Assembly: GCA_030998225.1 (NCBI GenBank)
Contig: JAPYXD010000250.1
Coordinates: 3,038,001-3,102,000, forward strand
Origin: Diplolepis rosae
Taxonomy: Eukaryota > Arthropoda > Insecta > Hymenoptera > Diplolepididae
Length of the DNA: 64,000 bases
Direction: 5' to 3'
Made by a program: the position numbers and the translations under genes
In this document: in pieces, positions 1-10,359 of the stretch
Numbering within the stretch: position 1 is the first letter of the stretch
How the letters are laid out: every line of letters begins with the position of its first letter
The notes under the pieces: model-generated
Database searches by the model: none
The model's input: the letters and a program-made list of their open reading frames with translations, nothing else
Told to the model about the DNA's origin: nothing

Positions 1-216
1 TGATGATTAGGAAGAGGTATTGCTAAAGAATATTTTGTAAGATTGTCTTGTATGGTTAGGATATATAAGTTACCTGATTTTGTTTCAGGTAGTGGTCCAA
101 CAATATCCACTGATATCTTTTCAAAAGCACTAGTGGGCGTGTCAGTGATTTCCATAGGATTTTTTGTTTTAACTCTGATTAATTTTTTCAGTTGACATTG
201 TAAACAGCCTTGAATA
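1..216 (-). pseudogene. Gypsy-1 integrase catalytic-core fragment
   Basis: Read on the minus strand from 216 to 1, this encodes the end of the integrase zinc finger (the C-L-Q-C pair) followed by the start of the RNase H-like catalytic core with the motif VDIVGPLP and a conserved DNLTKYSLAIPLP stretch. In Ty3/gypsy elements this enzyme joins the reverse-transcribed DNA to the host chromosome. The first catalytic Asp (in VDIVG) is present. The gene continues outside the window. Its upstream part is found at 3583-3730, separated by mariner-A; joining the two sides at a single TA keeps the frame through the zinc finger. Confident as to family; decayed. Confidence 0.85.
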
Positions 217-269
217 CCACCTTAATCAAAAAGTTTTAGGACTTTATTTTTAAAATCAAAAATACAAGT

Positions 270-757
270 TTATTCATTATAAACGATATTGTCCCCTTCA
301 AAGTACTCCCTATCGACTGCGACGCACTTATGCCAGTGCTTGATCCAATCCTCGAAACATTTTTTATAATCGGTTTGCGGTATAGCCATCAGAGCCATCT
401 TCGATTTTTCCATGACCTCATCTCGGGTGCTGTAACGCGTTCCGCCGAGCGGTTTCTCAAGTCGACCGCATAGGAAAAAATCGCAGGGAGCCAAATCAGG
501 TGAATTCGGTGGTTGTTGGATGGTATTCGTTTCGTTTTTAGCCAAATGCTCACGGATAACGATGGCATTGTGCGACGGTGCGTTATCGTGGTGCAAAATC
601 CACGAGTTGTTTGCCCACAAATCCGGTCTTTTTTGGCAAATTGCTTCACGCAAACGTCCCATAACGCCCAAATAATACTCCTTGTTGACGTTCTAACCTT
701 CTGAAAAGAATTCATGACGCACAACACCTCTGTAATCCATGAAAACCGTAAGCATCA
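270..757 (-). pseudogene. Mariner-A transposase, C-terminal half
   Basis: C-terminal half of a mariner DDE/D transposase on the minus strand. The second catalytic Asp lies in HHDNAPSH and the third in PPNSPDLAPCDFFL, with the spacing expected for DD34D. The gene ends with a natural stop near 270. An in-frame stop interrupts the segment just upstream of 671 (after FFSEG). The N-terminal half is at 2850-3431. Non-functional: split, with a stop and a frameshift at the junction. Confidence 0.88.
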
Positions 758-833
758 TGAAACGGTCACGATTCACATCAGCTGACATAGCCCACGACAT
801 ACTAGCGGCATAGTACACGCGGCGCAGTAGGAA

Positions 834-945
834 TAGAGTTCGAAAATTCCCGGTGTGTCCTTCTTTAACCTATAGCGGTGTCCTTTACTAGAGAAACATG
901 GAGTTATAGGCTAGAAAAAGACACACTGGGAATTTTAGAACACTA
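834..945 (-). mobile_element. 112-bp hAT-like MITE, copy 1
   Basis: A nearly complete palindrome starting TAGAGTTCGAAAATTCCCGG and ending in the reverse complement of TAGTGTTCTAAAATTCCC. It is flanked by an exact 8-bp duplication AGTAGGAA at 826-833 and 946-953. An 8-bp duplication together with termini fitting the hAT pattern YARNG suggests a non-autonomous hAT element. No coding capacity. The opposite-orientation sister is at 1322-1433. Confidence 0.82.
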
Positions 946-1190
946 AGTAGGAATGCAGGGGTAGTGGTACCGACAGTCTCCGCTAGGCTCGCAGCGCGAG
1001 CCTACCCACTGTAGACCCGAAACCGCGTATCTATAACGGAGCACTCACAATTCTCAGCAGTATCTCCAGCCAGGGTTCCAACACCCATCGCCACTACAGT
1101 CAGCGACAACTGGAGTACTTCAAACACCTTCGGTGAAATAAAGAACCAACCACGAAGAGAGCATCGGTAATTATGTTGTAGAGTGACTCT

Positions 1191-1560
1191 GGGTACGCTG
1201 CCCCAGGCTCCAGAACACTCTTTAATTTTTTGACATGTCAAATCGTTTTCTGGGCCGCTGCTCCAGGCTCCAGAAAAAGATCATTAATTTAACAACACAC
1301 CCGCTAGGTACGCTGCCCCAGTAGTGTTCTAAAATTCCCGGTGTGTCTTTTTCTAGCCTATAACTCCATGTTTCTCTAGTAAAGGACACCGCTATAGGTT
1401 AAAGAAGGACACACCGGGAATTTTCAAACTCTATGCCCCAGGCTCTAGCGGAGGTGTATGATTAAAAAACCACCTCTCTAGGTACGCTGCCCCAGGCTCT
1501 AGAAAAGTGGATCTGTAAGATACCTCCCTAGGTACGCTGCACCAGGCTCTAGAGAGGCTA
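1191..1560 (+). repeat. Short dispersed repeat built on TACGCTGCCCCAGGCTC
   Basis: Five copies of a unit close to CTAGGTACGCTGCCCCAGG plus CTCTAGA occur near 1191, 1250, 1304 (split by the MITE), 1480 and 1530, with variable spacers of 30-50 bp. The unit carries a short imperfect palindrome. Too irregular for a classical satellite; probably an internal repeat of the enclosing insertion. Confidence 0.6.
1322..1433 (+). mobile_element. 112-bp hAT-like MITE, copy 2
   Basis: Same 112-bp element as at 834-945, in the opposite orientation and very similar over its whole length. Flanked by TGCCCCAG at 1314-1321 and 1434-1441. The duplicated bases belong to one unit of the local TACGCTGCCCCAGGCTC repeat; removing the element restores that unit exactly, which shows a real insertion rather than chance similarity. 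Confidence 0.85.
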
Positions 1561-1799
1561 GTTATCAAATTGAAGGCGTGGTATAGGGTAAAAATTCGCG
1601 ATCAATAGCCAATAGGCACCTGAATAGTCGCCATATTGGCTCTTAAGTGCGTAACAACGTAAATATATAATTAAGCGGGATACCGTCAACACGAAGCGCG
1701 ATAGACTGTCCGTGAGACGCCGTATTGGCTCCTATGTAACTAACGACCAATACACGTCCATGATTTAAAATAATAGTCTTTTAGCATCAATTGATAAAG

Positions 1800-2300
1800 T
1801 AGAAAATTTATACATTTTTTATTAATGTTTGTGCAGATCATCTGGATGGCCAAGTAAACTTAGCTTATTCATTAATAACTTTATCGTTGTTGCTAAATAA
1901 ATATTTTCTTAGAAAATATCGTAAAGGGGAACTGACTCCGCCATATTGGCTCCTATAGAGCACTCGACTGAAATGCATTTGTGCATATAAGTATTTAATT
2001 TACATATTTGGCAAAATTGCTTAACAGTATTAAGTTTGCAAGAGAGATAATTAAACATTTATTAATTTATTAAGAATTTAAGAAGTAATAACTCTAAATT
2101 TCGATTAATAAAGATAAAGTTCATAGTTTTGTTAATGCTTGTGCACATTATCTGGGTGGCCAAGTAAACTTAGTTTATTCATTAGTAGCTTTATCATTTG
2201 TTATTGATTATAATAAATATTTTCTTAGAAAAAAGCGTAAAGGGGAATTGACCCCGCCATATTGGCTCCTATTGAGCATAAGACTGAAGTGTATCTACAG
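1800..2300 (+). repeat. Two direct copies of a ~311-bp unit
   Basis: The sequence around 1808-1985 recurs at about 2119-2301 with roughly 85-90% identity by eye, including GGCCAAGTAAACTTAG and the CCGCCATATTGGCTCCTAT motif at each 3' end. Period about 311 bp. No coding content seen. Confidence 0.65.
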
Positions 2301-2849
2301 TTAAAATTCTTGCTTATGAAGAAGAATTAATCAAACTCTTAAAATTCTCAAATGCGTCTGTGAAATAATTTACAATAAGATATGCCTGTTGTTCTAGAGA
2401 AACTGGTATTAAGAATTTAAAAAGTAGTTGCCATATTGGCTCCTCGATTTGAAATAATTGTTATAAACTTTTCTTCGGGTAATTGCTCACTAGATAAGAC
2501 GATTGTGATTTATAAAATAATTATAGAAGCCATTAGATAGCGAAAATCGCGAATAGAAGCGCCATCTAGGAATTGTTAAGATAGATCTGCCTCTCTATAA
2601 AGACTGTATAGTTTTAGTTTGGTCCACAACCAATAAAAGCATATGCTCCAAGACCAAATAGGGAAATAATAAATGCGGATAAGATTGTAAAAAGACTGAT
2701 TTCAGCTTAGGTTATAAAGTTCAAAAGACTGTTAAATATTGAATTATGTAATTTACTGAATAAATGTCTTCTGAATAATATAAACCCTTTGAGTTCATTT
2801 AATTAATTATAATTAATATTAATAAAATATCGAACTCTTTCAATCACTT

Positions 2850-3431
2850 TCTTTTCGACTGAAAACGACGTGGTTTTTTCGGTCGCGGCTCATTGGGTGA
2901 ACGCCATTCACTCGCTTGATGTCTGGATTGCGTGTCATACTCATAAATCCACGTCTCGTCACCAATAATTATCCGTTTGATGAATGATGGGTCGGAGTCG
3001 ACCTTGGAAAGCATGTCTATTGCGCCATAAACGCAATCCCTTTTTTGCATGAAATTCAGGTCTTTCGGCACCAGCTTTGCAGCGACACGTCTGAGGCCCA
3101 AATCATTAACCAAAATGTCTTGAGCGGATCCGTAAGCAATATTCAACTCCTCTACAATCTCTCTTATGGTCAATTTGCGGCTTACGGTCATCCGCCCTTT
3201 GATTTTGTTGATGTTGCCATCAGTTTTCGCCGTCGACGGCCTGCCACTGTGTTCGTCATCCTCGACCGACTCACAACCACTTCTGAAGCGTTCGTGCCGC
3301 CGGAAAACGTTCGATCTCGTTAGAGTATCGTTGCCGAAACACTTCTCCAACATTTCTAAAGTCTGCGCACCGTTAAATCTGTTTTTAACACAAAATTTAA
3401 TGCGAACTCGTTGCTGCAAAGTCGATGACAT
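2850..3431 (-). pseudogene. Mariner-A transposase, N-terminal half
   Basis: N-terminal half of a mariner transposase on the minus strand; the likely start is the ATG at 3431 (MSSTLQQRVRIKFC). It holds the paired helix-turn-helix DNA-binding region (GRPST linker, then the second helix cluster with TIREIVEELNIAYGSAQDIL) and the first catalytic Asp in GDETWIYEYD. It breaks off at KPRRFQSKRK, where the 2085-bp insertion begins, and continues at 757-270. Confidence 0.88.
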
Positions 3432-3582
3432 TTTTTGTTGTTGTGAAAAATCGGAACCACACACAAAGATAGATGTACACAATACAGCGTCACTTCAACA
3501 AATGTCAAGCTATCAAGCTGAAAATCTGACAGAACGTCAATGACACTTCTACCAACACAACAAAACTTTTTGATCAAGGTGG

Positions 3583-4912
3583 TATATTTTTGAATGTTTA
3601 CTTTCATATTTCCCAAACATTTTTTTTTGGCGAATTTGACTATATGTTTCTGTGACGCCTTTATGGCCTTCTAATATTGAAGTATGAGCTTCTTGAATTA
3701 AATGAGATCGTTACTGTTTTGTTGGATAATGTTTTATTTCATTACAAACTATAATTTTTGCAGCTGAATTTGAAAAAATTGATTTGAAAGATTTCACTTC
3801 TTCCCAAAGTATATGATTAATTCTGGAAGTTTTAGAAATACAAATTGATTGCAATTTAAATTTTTGAGATAATTCATTTAATGAGTCAATTGATAATTTC
3901 ATATTACTTAAAGTTACGGATAAATTATGCTTAGTTTCTCCTTCAATTCGAAGAGTAAAATGATAGTAGTTTCCTTTTTTATTCTCTTTTGCTATTCGTT
4001 TCGGTGAATTTTTAAATTTGGGAAAAGTTTCACGTTTTTCTAAAGTTTTTGATCCGTTGTCGCGAGGAGTTCAATTTGTTGTAACAAAACGTGCATAATT
4101 ATCTTTTTGCATGGTTACTTGATCATGACATTCAACTACATTTTTTCTCGTTATAATTTTTTCTGTGTGAGACTTTATAGAAGGGGGTTCTGGGGGTGGA
4201 GATCATCATCGTGTTCTTCTGAGTTTATTTAATACCTTTGGTTTAGTTTTAAGTTTTCGTTAAAAGAAGGCTCTTCAAATTTTTCTTCCAAGTCATCTCC
4301 ATTGTTTTCTTCATGGTTTTCATCAAGCTTTTCTTTGAAATTTTTCTCAAAATTGTTTTCAAAATATTCTTGAGAGTTATTTGCAAAATTCTCTTTAAAA
4401 TTTTCTTCGTAATTTTCTTCGTGTGTACTATCAATGTCCTTAATTTCATCTTCTGAGGTTGAAAAATAATTTCCACTTTCTCCGCTTTCAGGTTTAGTAA
4501 TATTTTTCGGCTCTTTGGCATTTTTTTTTCTGTTCTTTGTTTCAGTTAGTAGGTTTTTTCTTGGCCTATCTCGTGATTTTTAGACAATAAATTTAAAAGA
4601 AAAATTTTCGTTTAATTTTTCTTTATTTTCATCTTGATTCAAATTTTCTTCTTTTTTTTTGTCCTTTCTTTTGACCTCTTGTAGTTATAGTTTTCCATGA
4701 TAAATTTTCGTATTTTTTTAGCAAATACTTGGCTTAATAAAAAGATTGTCATCAAAATGAGTCTCGAAGCCAGATTTTTGAATAAATTCGTGTATTATGA
4801 AATATTCATACCAATTTCATTAAATGATTCTTCATGAAGAAAGTCGAGAAAAATTTCTGGTGCTTCAGAGTCAATATTAAATATTTGGGCTTCTGAAGTT
4901 TCGTTGAAATGA
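3583..4912 (-). pseudogene. Gypsy-1 RNase H-integrase linker and integrase N-terminus
   Basis: Minus-strand remnant lying between RNase H and the integrase core of gypsy-1. Near 3580-3720 it encodes the integrase zinc-finger region (EGHKGVTETYSQIR, then the C-L-Q-C pair on the far side of mariner-A). Upstream (3711-3902) it matches the corresponding region of the second gypsy element at 62541-63044 in layout. The section 4100-4690 is a low-complexity Glu/Lys-rich coding remnant with several stops. The region is frame-broken throughout. Confidence 0.7.
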
Positions 4913-4913
4913 T

Positions 4914-5200
4914 CTACGTTCTCTGGTTATCCATTGGGTTTCTCGAGAGAGCATCTGCATTTATATTCATATTTTCTGCCTTGTAAACTACATCAAAGTT
5001 ATATTCTGCGAGTTTCAATCTCCAAAGTGAAACTTGTGAACAAGGGCCTTTAGAATTTTGAAACCAAACTAGAAGTTTGTGATCAGACACTAAAGTAAAT
5101 TTTCTTCCATACAAATAAAGTCGAAAATGAGTTACACAAAATATTATGGCAAGAACTTCTTTTTCATATGTATCATATTTTTTCTCAGTATCACTTAGAC
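4914..5200 (-). pseudogene. Gypsy-1 RNase H fragment (minus arm)
   Basis: Minus-strand copy of the gypsy RNase H C-terminal half: YGRKFTLVSDHKLLVWFQNS followed by a WRLKLAEYNFDVVYK block and NADALSRNP, the standard end of Ty3/gypsy RNase H. A near-identical copy lies in opposite orientation at 5283-5785, so the region has been duplicated and inverted. Confidence 0.85.
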
Positions 5201-5269
5201 ATATCTTCGACGGATTTAGATGAAAATAAACAAATAAATTCTTTTGAACTCTTCAATATGTACGCTAAA

Positions 5270-6205
5270 TAAATGTACACTACTCCTTTGAATCAACTTC
5301 TGAAAAAAGATATACCTTTCGATTGGACTGAAAAACAACAAGCAGCTTTCGATATTTTGAAACCAAAATTATGTGAAGAAGCACTTTTACAATGACCTGA
5401 TTTTTCTTAACCTTTTATACTCACAACAGATGCCTCAGGATTTGCAATAGGAGGTATTTTATCACAAGGTAAAATAGGTAAAGATAAGCCAATAGCATAT
5501 GCTTCACGTAGTCTAAGTGATACTGAGAAAAAATATGATACATATGAAAAAGAAGCTCTTGACATAATATTTTGTGTAACTCATTTTCGACCTTATTTGC
5601 ATGAAACAAAACTTACTTTAGTGACTGATTACAAACCTCTAGTTTGGTTTCAAAATTCTAAAGGCCCTTGTTCACGAGTTTTACTTTGGAGATTGAAACT
5701 CGCAGAATATGACTCTGATGTAGCTTACAAAGCAGGAAAAATGAATGTTAATGCAGACGCTCTCTCAAGAAACCCAATTGATAATAACAAAGAGAAATGA
5801 AAACATTTACAAGATGATGATAGAGATACTTTTATGACTTCTCAAGAAAAAATTATTACCAAGAAAACGTCTACAAGAAGAAATGAAGAAAAATCTAAAA
5901 ATCAGATAAAACCTTTAAAACGAAGAAATTTGAATCATTTCAATCGTACCAGACGACGTAGATCATTTTAACGAAATTTCAGAAGTCCAAATATTTAATA
6001 TTGACTCTGAAGCTCCACAAATTTTTCTCGACTTTCTTCATGAAGAATCATTTAGTGAAATTGGTAAAAATATTTTTAAATACACGAATTTATTCAAAAA
6101 TCTGTCTTCGAGACTCATTTTTAAGACAATCTTTTTATTAAGCCCAGTATTTGCTAAAAAAATACGAAAATTTATCATGAAAAACTATAACTACAGGCTA
6201 TAGCC
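5270..6205 (+). pseudogene. Gypsy-1 RT thumb/RNase H, inverted duplicate (plus arm)
   Basis: Plus-strand fragment starting in the RT thumb/connection (CTPLNQLLKKDIPFDWTEKQ), then RNase H with the catalytic TTDASGFAIGGILSQ block and EKEALDI helix, ending NADALSRNP near 5785, followed by a Lys/Arg-rich linker to about 6205. Two in-frame stops precede the TTDAS motif. From about 5515 to 6205 it is an inverted copy of 4687-5200, with a segment near 5790-5950 missing from the minus arm. Confidence 0.85.
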
Positions 6206-6479
6206 ATTTATGTACTCTTTAAGAAGTAGTTTGTATTTTTGCTTTCAGATGCTCCAAAGCTTAGAAATCGTGGTGGTCAGCAAAAAGGAGTTTTTTTTTG
6301 CAGGCTGCCATATCTTCACCGGGTTTAGATAAAAATAAACAAAAAGATTTTTTTGAACTCTCAAATATGTACATTATCATGCAACAAATCATTAATGTAC
6401 TGAAATAAATTTTACTACAATAAAACAAAAATTGTGAAAAAACGCTAAATAAATGTATACTGCCCCCTAAAAAGGCTAG

Positions 6480-6857
6480 ACATTCTTGGAAATACATTAA
6501 TAAATCGTCTATGAAATCCTGCTAAGCCTAAAAATTGTTAAAAATTTTTCTGTATTTTTGGGACTGGGAAGTTTTTTACAGCTATTATCTTTTTGGATCA
6601 GGACGTACTCCATTTTCATCAAATATATGACCTAAATATCCTACTTCGGGTCGTAAAAATTCGCATTTGTCTGGTTGTAAATGAAGATTTGCTTTTCTAA
6701 GTCTTTCTGCTAAATTGTTGAATTTAATTTCGTGCTCTTCTAGAGTATTTGCATATATAACTATGTCATCAAGATTTACAAAAAGTTCTGTTTCGATTAA
6801 TCCAGTTATTGTTATTAGCTTTAAGTGGTTCTCCTGGAATTTAAAATCTGTCTGCAT
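6480..6857 (-). pseudogene. Gypsy-1 reverse transcriptase palm/thumb fragment
   Basis: Minus-strand RT remnant with the active-site box as VNLDDIVIYANTLEEH (usual gypsy box is Y/F-x-DD; here Asn-Leu precedes DD) followed by HLQPDKCEFLRPEVGYLGHI and the start of the thumb. After VRPDPKR there are frameshifts and stops, but a GLAGFHRRFI-like thumb motif can be followed to about 6480. Most of the fingers and palm upstream are missing. Confidence 0.82.
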
Positions 6858-6889
6858 TATATATTACAAAATTTGCATGAGTTCATCAG

Positions 6890-7525
6890 AGAATTGTCAG
6901 TTCTTAAAAAGTTATTTAATATTTTACTTGATAAATTTTCGTTATTTATTTGTTTAAAATTATTTGAATTTTCAATTGATTTATAACAATCTGCTTCTTC
7001 AAAGTCTTCTAAATTAACTATTGGAGCTGATAATGTTATTGGTATTTCATTTGTGTTTGCAAATTTTGAATGAACTTTTCCGTTGTGATTTTTTACAACT
7101 GCGTCTCTTACTTAAATTCCATCTTTGATATGTAATCGAGGTATATATTCCTCACTTTTTTTCTGCATCTTTTATTTGAACAATTTTGTAACTGTTCAAG
7201 CTGGAATAGTTAATGCATTTGTAGATTTGAAAGCATAACGGTGATTCTCAATTTCTGATCATTTTGAAGTATAATTTATATTTACACTATTATCTTGAAA
7301 AAATCCTGATCCTAATACTCCATCTTCTTCTACTGGGACTTCATTCGGAATAATGTTAAATATTGTTGGACAACCAAAAATGTTTATTTTTACCTGTCCT
7401 AATGTGTAAAGTGGTAAATCATTAATTCCTGTAAGTTTTAATACGTTTTGGCTATTTATTGGTACTTCAGGGTTGAGAACCTTTCGTTTAATTAAATTTC
7501 GAACAGCACCAGTATCAATCATCAT
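6890..7525 (-). pseudogene. Gypsy-1 aspartic protease and linker
   Basis: The minus-strand ORF ending at 7259 contains MMIDTGAVRNLI, the Asp-Thr-Gly active site of retroviral-type proteases, and the C-terminal hydrophobic segment EDGVLGSGFFQ. A degraded linker (PRLHIKDGI, then NLEDFEEADCY) can be read to about 6890 with stops. In the element this enzyme cuts the Gag-Pol polyprotein. Its place between gag and RT is the expected gypsy order. Confidence 0.82.
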
Positions 7526-8488
7526 GTGTGTTGGACTTTTTAAACCTTCCGTTGATATTATAATTGATGGAATTGAAGTGGACTTTGAAATATTTATTGT
7601 CGTTGTTGTATGATCGTTAGAAGTAGATGCCAGTGGTTCTCGATTTATGCGTCCCTCAGTGGACCCGTGCTTGGGAGAGCTTTGGAGTTTCCATGATGAG
7701 GTGTTTGTGATTGTATATTTGGTCGTATTTCTCAGTCTCGCACTAAATGACCAGCTCTTTTACAGTAATAGCAAATCATTTCTGTGTGAGTTGAATTTTG
7801 TTGGGTGTTATTATTATTTTGTAAATATCCATTTTCATAAGGTGTTGTAAAAAATTATTATTGTTATTTCTATTTTGTAAAAGATGATTATTATTATTAT
7901 TGAAATTATAACTTTTATTCCCTAAAAAATTGTTATTTGGAAAATAATTCTAATTGTTTCTTGGAAAATTATTATGACTACTTCTTTAATCTTCGCAATT
8001 ATTACATCTTTGTTGCTTAGAGTGCCAAAAGTTTTGTTGTCTAGTATTAAGAACTGCTTCTTGATCTTTTCTTAAATGAGAAAATTATTCAGTTGCATGA
8101 CCTGGCTTTTTACATATTAAACAAACAATTTTGTCTTCAAGTGCTACATCAAACTGAGTAGTTTTATTATTTTTATTATTCATTGGTACGTCAGTTTTTA
8201 AATAGTTTATATTTTTGTTTCTTCCTGGTGCAGAATTTGCAGCTAATTTTCGTTCAATATCTATAATGTCATTAATAACTTCTTTAAATGTATCCTTTTC
8301 CTCTATACGAATTTCTGATTCAGGACGCAAACCTTGTATAAAACATTGAATAACGTCTTTTTAAAGGTTTTGTTTGAAAGTATTATCTATTTGTCCATTA
8401 TTGTTAAGTTTTTAAGCATCTTCAGCTCTGTCGGCAATCTTTTTAATTCTAGCTGCATAGGAAGGTACGTTTCTTTTCCCCACATATA

Positions 8489-9780
8489 ACACGTGGATCA
8501 ATAAGTCCCTATACTAACTAGGAAAAACACAATTTTTTGGCAAAACTCGACTTTATTCATCAACATAGTCTCCTTCAAAACCAACACAATCAGTCCAGCG
8601 CTTCTCTAACATTTCAATATCATTCTTGTAGAACGATTTATCTTTGGCCTCGAAATAAGCGTTCGTTTCGGTGATGACTTCCTCGTCGGAGTAGAATCTC
8701 TTCCCTTGGAGCATTTCCTTGAGGTCTGCAAACAGGTAGTAGTCGCTGGGGGCCAGATCCGGTGAATATGGTGGGTGCGGAATCATTTCGAAGCTCAATT
8801 CATTCAATTTCGCCATGGTAGCGAGCGACTTGTGACACGGCGCATTGTCTTGGTGAAAGAGCACTTTTTTCTTATTCATTTGAAGCCATTTCTCACCGAT
8901 TTCGTTCTTCAAACGCATCAATTGGCCAATGTAACGTTCACTCTTGGTCGTCTTACCTTTTTCAAGGTAGCCGATGAACAAAACTCCATGAGCATCCCAA
9001 AATACTGAGGCCATAACCTTACCGGCCCACATTTGCGTTTTTGGCCGATTTGGACGCTTCTCACCGACTGCATTCCACTCGGCTGACAACCGCTTTGACT
9101 CCGGAGTGTAGTGACGGATCCAGGTTTCGTCCATTGTTACATACCGACGCAAAAAATTCGGTTTATTTCGGCGAAACAACTCCAAACAGCGCTCGGAATT
9201 AACGACACGTTGTCGTTTTTGATCGACCGTGAGCAAACGCGGCACCCACTTTGACAACAGCTTCCTCATAGACAAATGCTCATGCAAAATAGCGTACACG
9301 CTGCCGCATGATATCTTTAAGGTGTCAGCTATCTCACGCAATTTTAATTTACGGTTTTCGAAAACGATTTGGTGGACTTTTTTTGATGGTTTCCGGTGTA
9401 ACTACCTCATTTGCCGGCCAGAGCGTTCAGCATCTTCAGTGTCTGTACAACCACGTTTAAACTCAGCATACCACCGACAAATGGTTGTTTTTGATGGAGC
9501 AGAGTCACCGTAGCACTTTTCAAGCCATATCTGAGCTTGCACTGTGTTTTTTTCATCAAAAAGCAGTGGTAAATCAACACACGAAATTGTTTAGAATCCA
9601 TTTTTTTGAGAATATCAAGATTAGCGTCACTTAAATCACTGTAACTCGTGGACCAAACATCGGAATGTCATGAAATTTTGACAGGTATCTTTTGAAGGTT
9701 CGTACTCATGAAAAATCATACAGAACTTTTGTTGGCAACGCCATCTATGTGTCAGTCCCGGGACTTATTGATCCACGGGT
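8489..9780 (-). mobile_element. Mariner-B transposon, full length
   Basis: A 1292-bp mariner with inverted repeats ACACGTGGATCAATAAGTCC (left) and ACCCGTGGATCAATAAGTCC (right), flanked by TA at 8487-8488 and 9781-9782. It sits inside gypsy-1 gag; removing it and one TA rejoins the gag frame. The same family is present as a 5'-truncated copy at 60435-61317. Confidence 0.95.
8553..9601 (-). pseudogene. Mariner-B transposase, frameshifted
   Basis: Mariner DD34D transposase. The start is the ATG at 9601 (MDSKQFRVLIYHCFLMKK). The N-terminal DNA-binding part is disrupted by several frameshifts, including one extra base in a seven-A run near 9380; from about 9370 to 8553 the frame is open. Catalytic residues are all present: Asp in MDETWIRHY, Asp in HQDNAPCHKS, Asp in PPYSPDLAPSDYYLF. 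Length (about 345 codons) matches the family. Likely inactive only because of the N-terminal frameshifts, so relatively young. Confidence 0.9.
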
Positions 9781-10359
9781 TAGGTATTTCATAATTCTCC
9801 CTGAAATTGATACACACTTTTTTCAGGGACGTGCACTCTCGTGAGTTTTTTAATTAATTCTTCTATATTATTGGAAGTCGAACCAAAGATACATTTTCTT
9901 CCTTCTCCGGATAATTTACTTATTAATAATCGTGCTAAAGTTGCTAAAGCTAGGGGTGTTCGTAGCATTGCCTTTGCCTTATAACATCCTTTAATAAAAT
10001 GTGATAATGGAATGTTACTTCCATCAAATAAAGGTACTTCTTCTAACGCTTCGCGTAAGGATGCTTTCTGACTATTAGGTAGGGCCATTTCGTTGTTTAT
10101 AAATTGATTAATGTTTTCTTCAGGATTGTTGTGAAAAGTTTGCTCTATTTGTTAGTTGTCGGTACTATTATCGTCGCTATTGTGATTACTTGTAATTGTT
10201 TTGCGAGTAAGAGGATTTTCTGATAAATTTATTTTAGATCTTTCTTCAACTGTGTTTTCTGGAACTACTGTTAAACTAAGTAAACTAGTATCTTTGTTAT
10301 CAATGAGAGTAGTTTCGTTTTTTAATTTTTCGTTCTTATAAATTGATCCACATATAATA

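Larger units (their letters stand above)
758..2842. mobile_element. 2085-bp insertion of unknown family inside mariner-A
   Basis: The two halves of the mariner-A transposase gene are separated by this block. The 4-bp sequence ATCA occurs at 754-757 and 2843-2846, consistent with a target duplication, and the ends show only a five-base inverted match (TGAAA/TTTCA). Inside are two 112-bp palindromic MITEs, a short GC-richer repeat built on TACGCTGCCCCAGGCTC, two direct copies of an approximately 311-bp unit, and five occurrences of a motif close to GCCATATTGGCTCCT. No coding sequence was recognised. It could be a non-autonomous element or a captured piece of satellite-bearing DNA. Confidence 0.55.
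217..3582 (-). mobile_element. Mariner-A transposon, interrupted
   Basis: A mariner-type element bounded by imperfect inverted repeats beginning CCACCTTRATCAAAAAG at both ends and flanked by TA at 215-216 and 3583-3584, the target duplication typical of Tc1/mariner elements. It lies inside the gypsy-1 integrase gene. Its own transposase gene is broken into two parts by a 2085-bp insertion (758-2842). Without that insertion the element would be about 1.3 kb, the usual mariner length. Confidence 0.9.
7600..10353 (-). pseudogene. Gypsy-1 gag, split by mariner-B
   Basis: Gag remnant on the minus strand. The likely start is the ATG at 10353; an in-frame stop lies near 10158. The capsid-like part (9789-10088) has LREALEEVPLFDGSNIPLSH and continues directly into YEIPYVGKRNVPSYAARIKK once mariner-B and one TA are removed. 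A CLICKKPGH zinc knuckle (CCHC type, binds RNA) lies near 8090-8120, followed by an Asn-rich tail. Gag packages the element RNA. Broken by mariner-B and several stops. Confidence 0.78.

Noticed and set aside
4249..4521. 90-codon Lys/Leu-rich minus-strand frame as a separate gene
   Set aside because: Off-frame reading of the Glu/Lys-rich linker of the gypsy-1 polyprotein.
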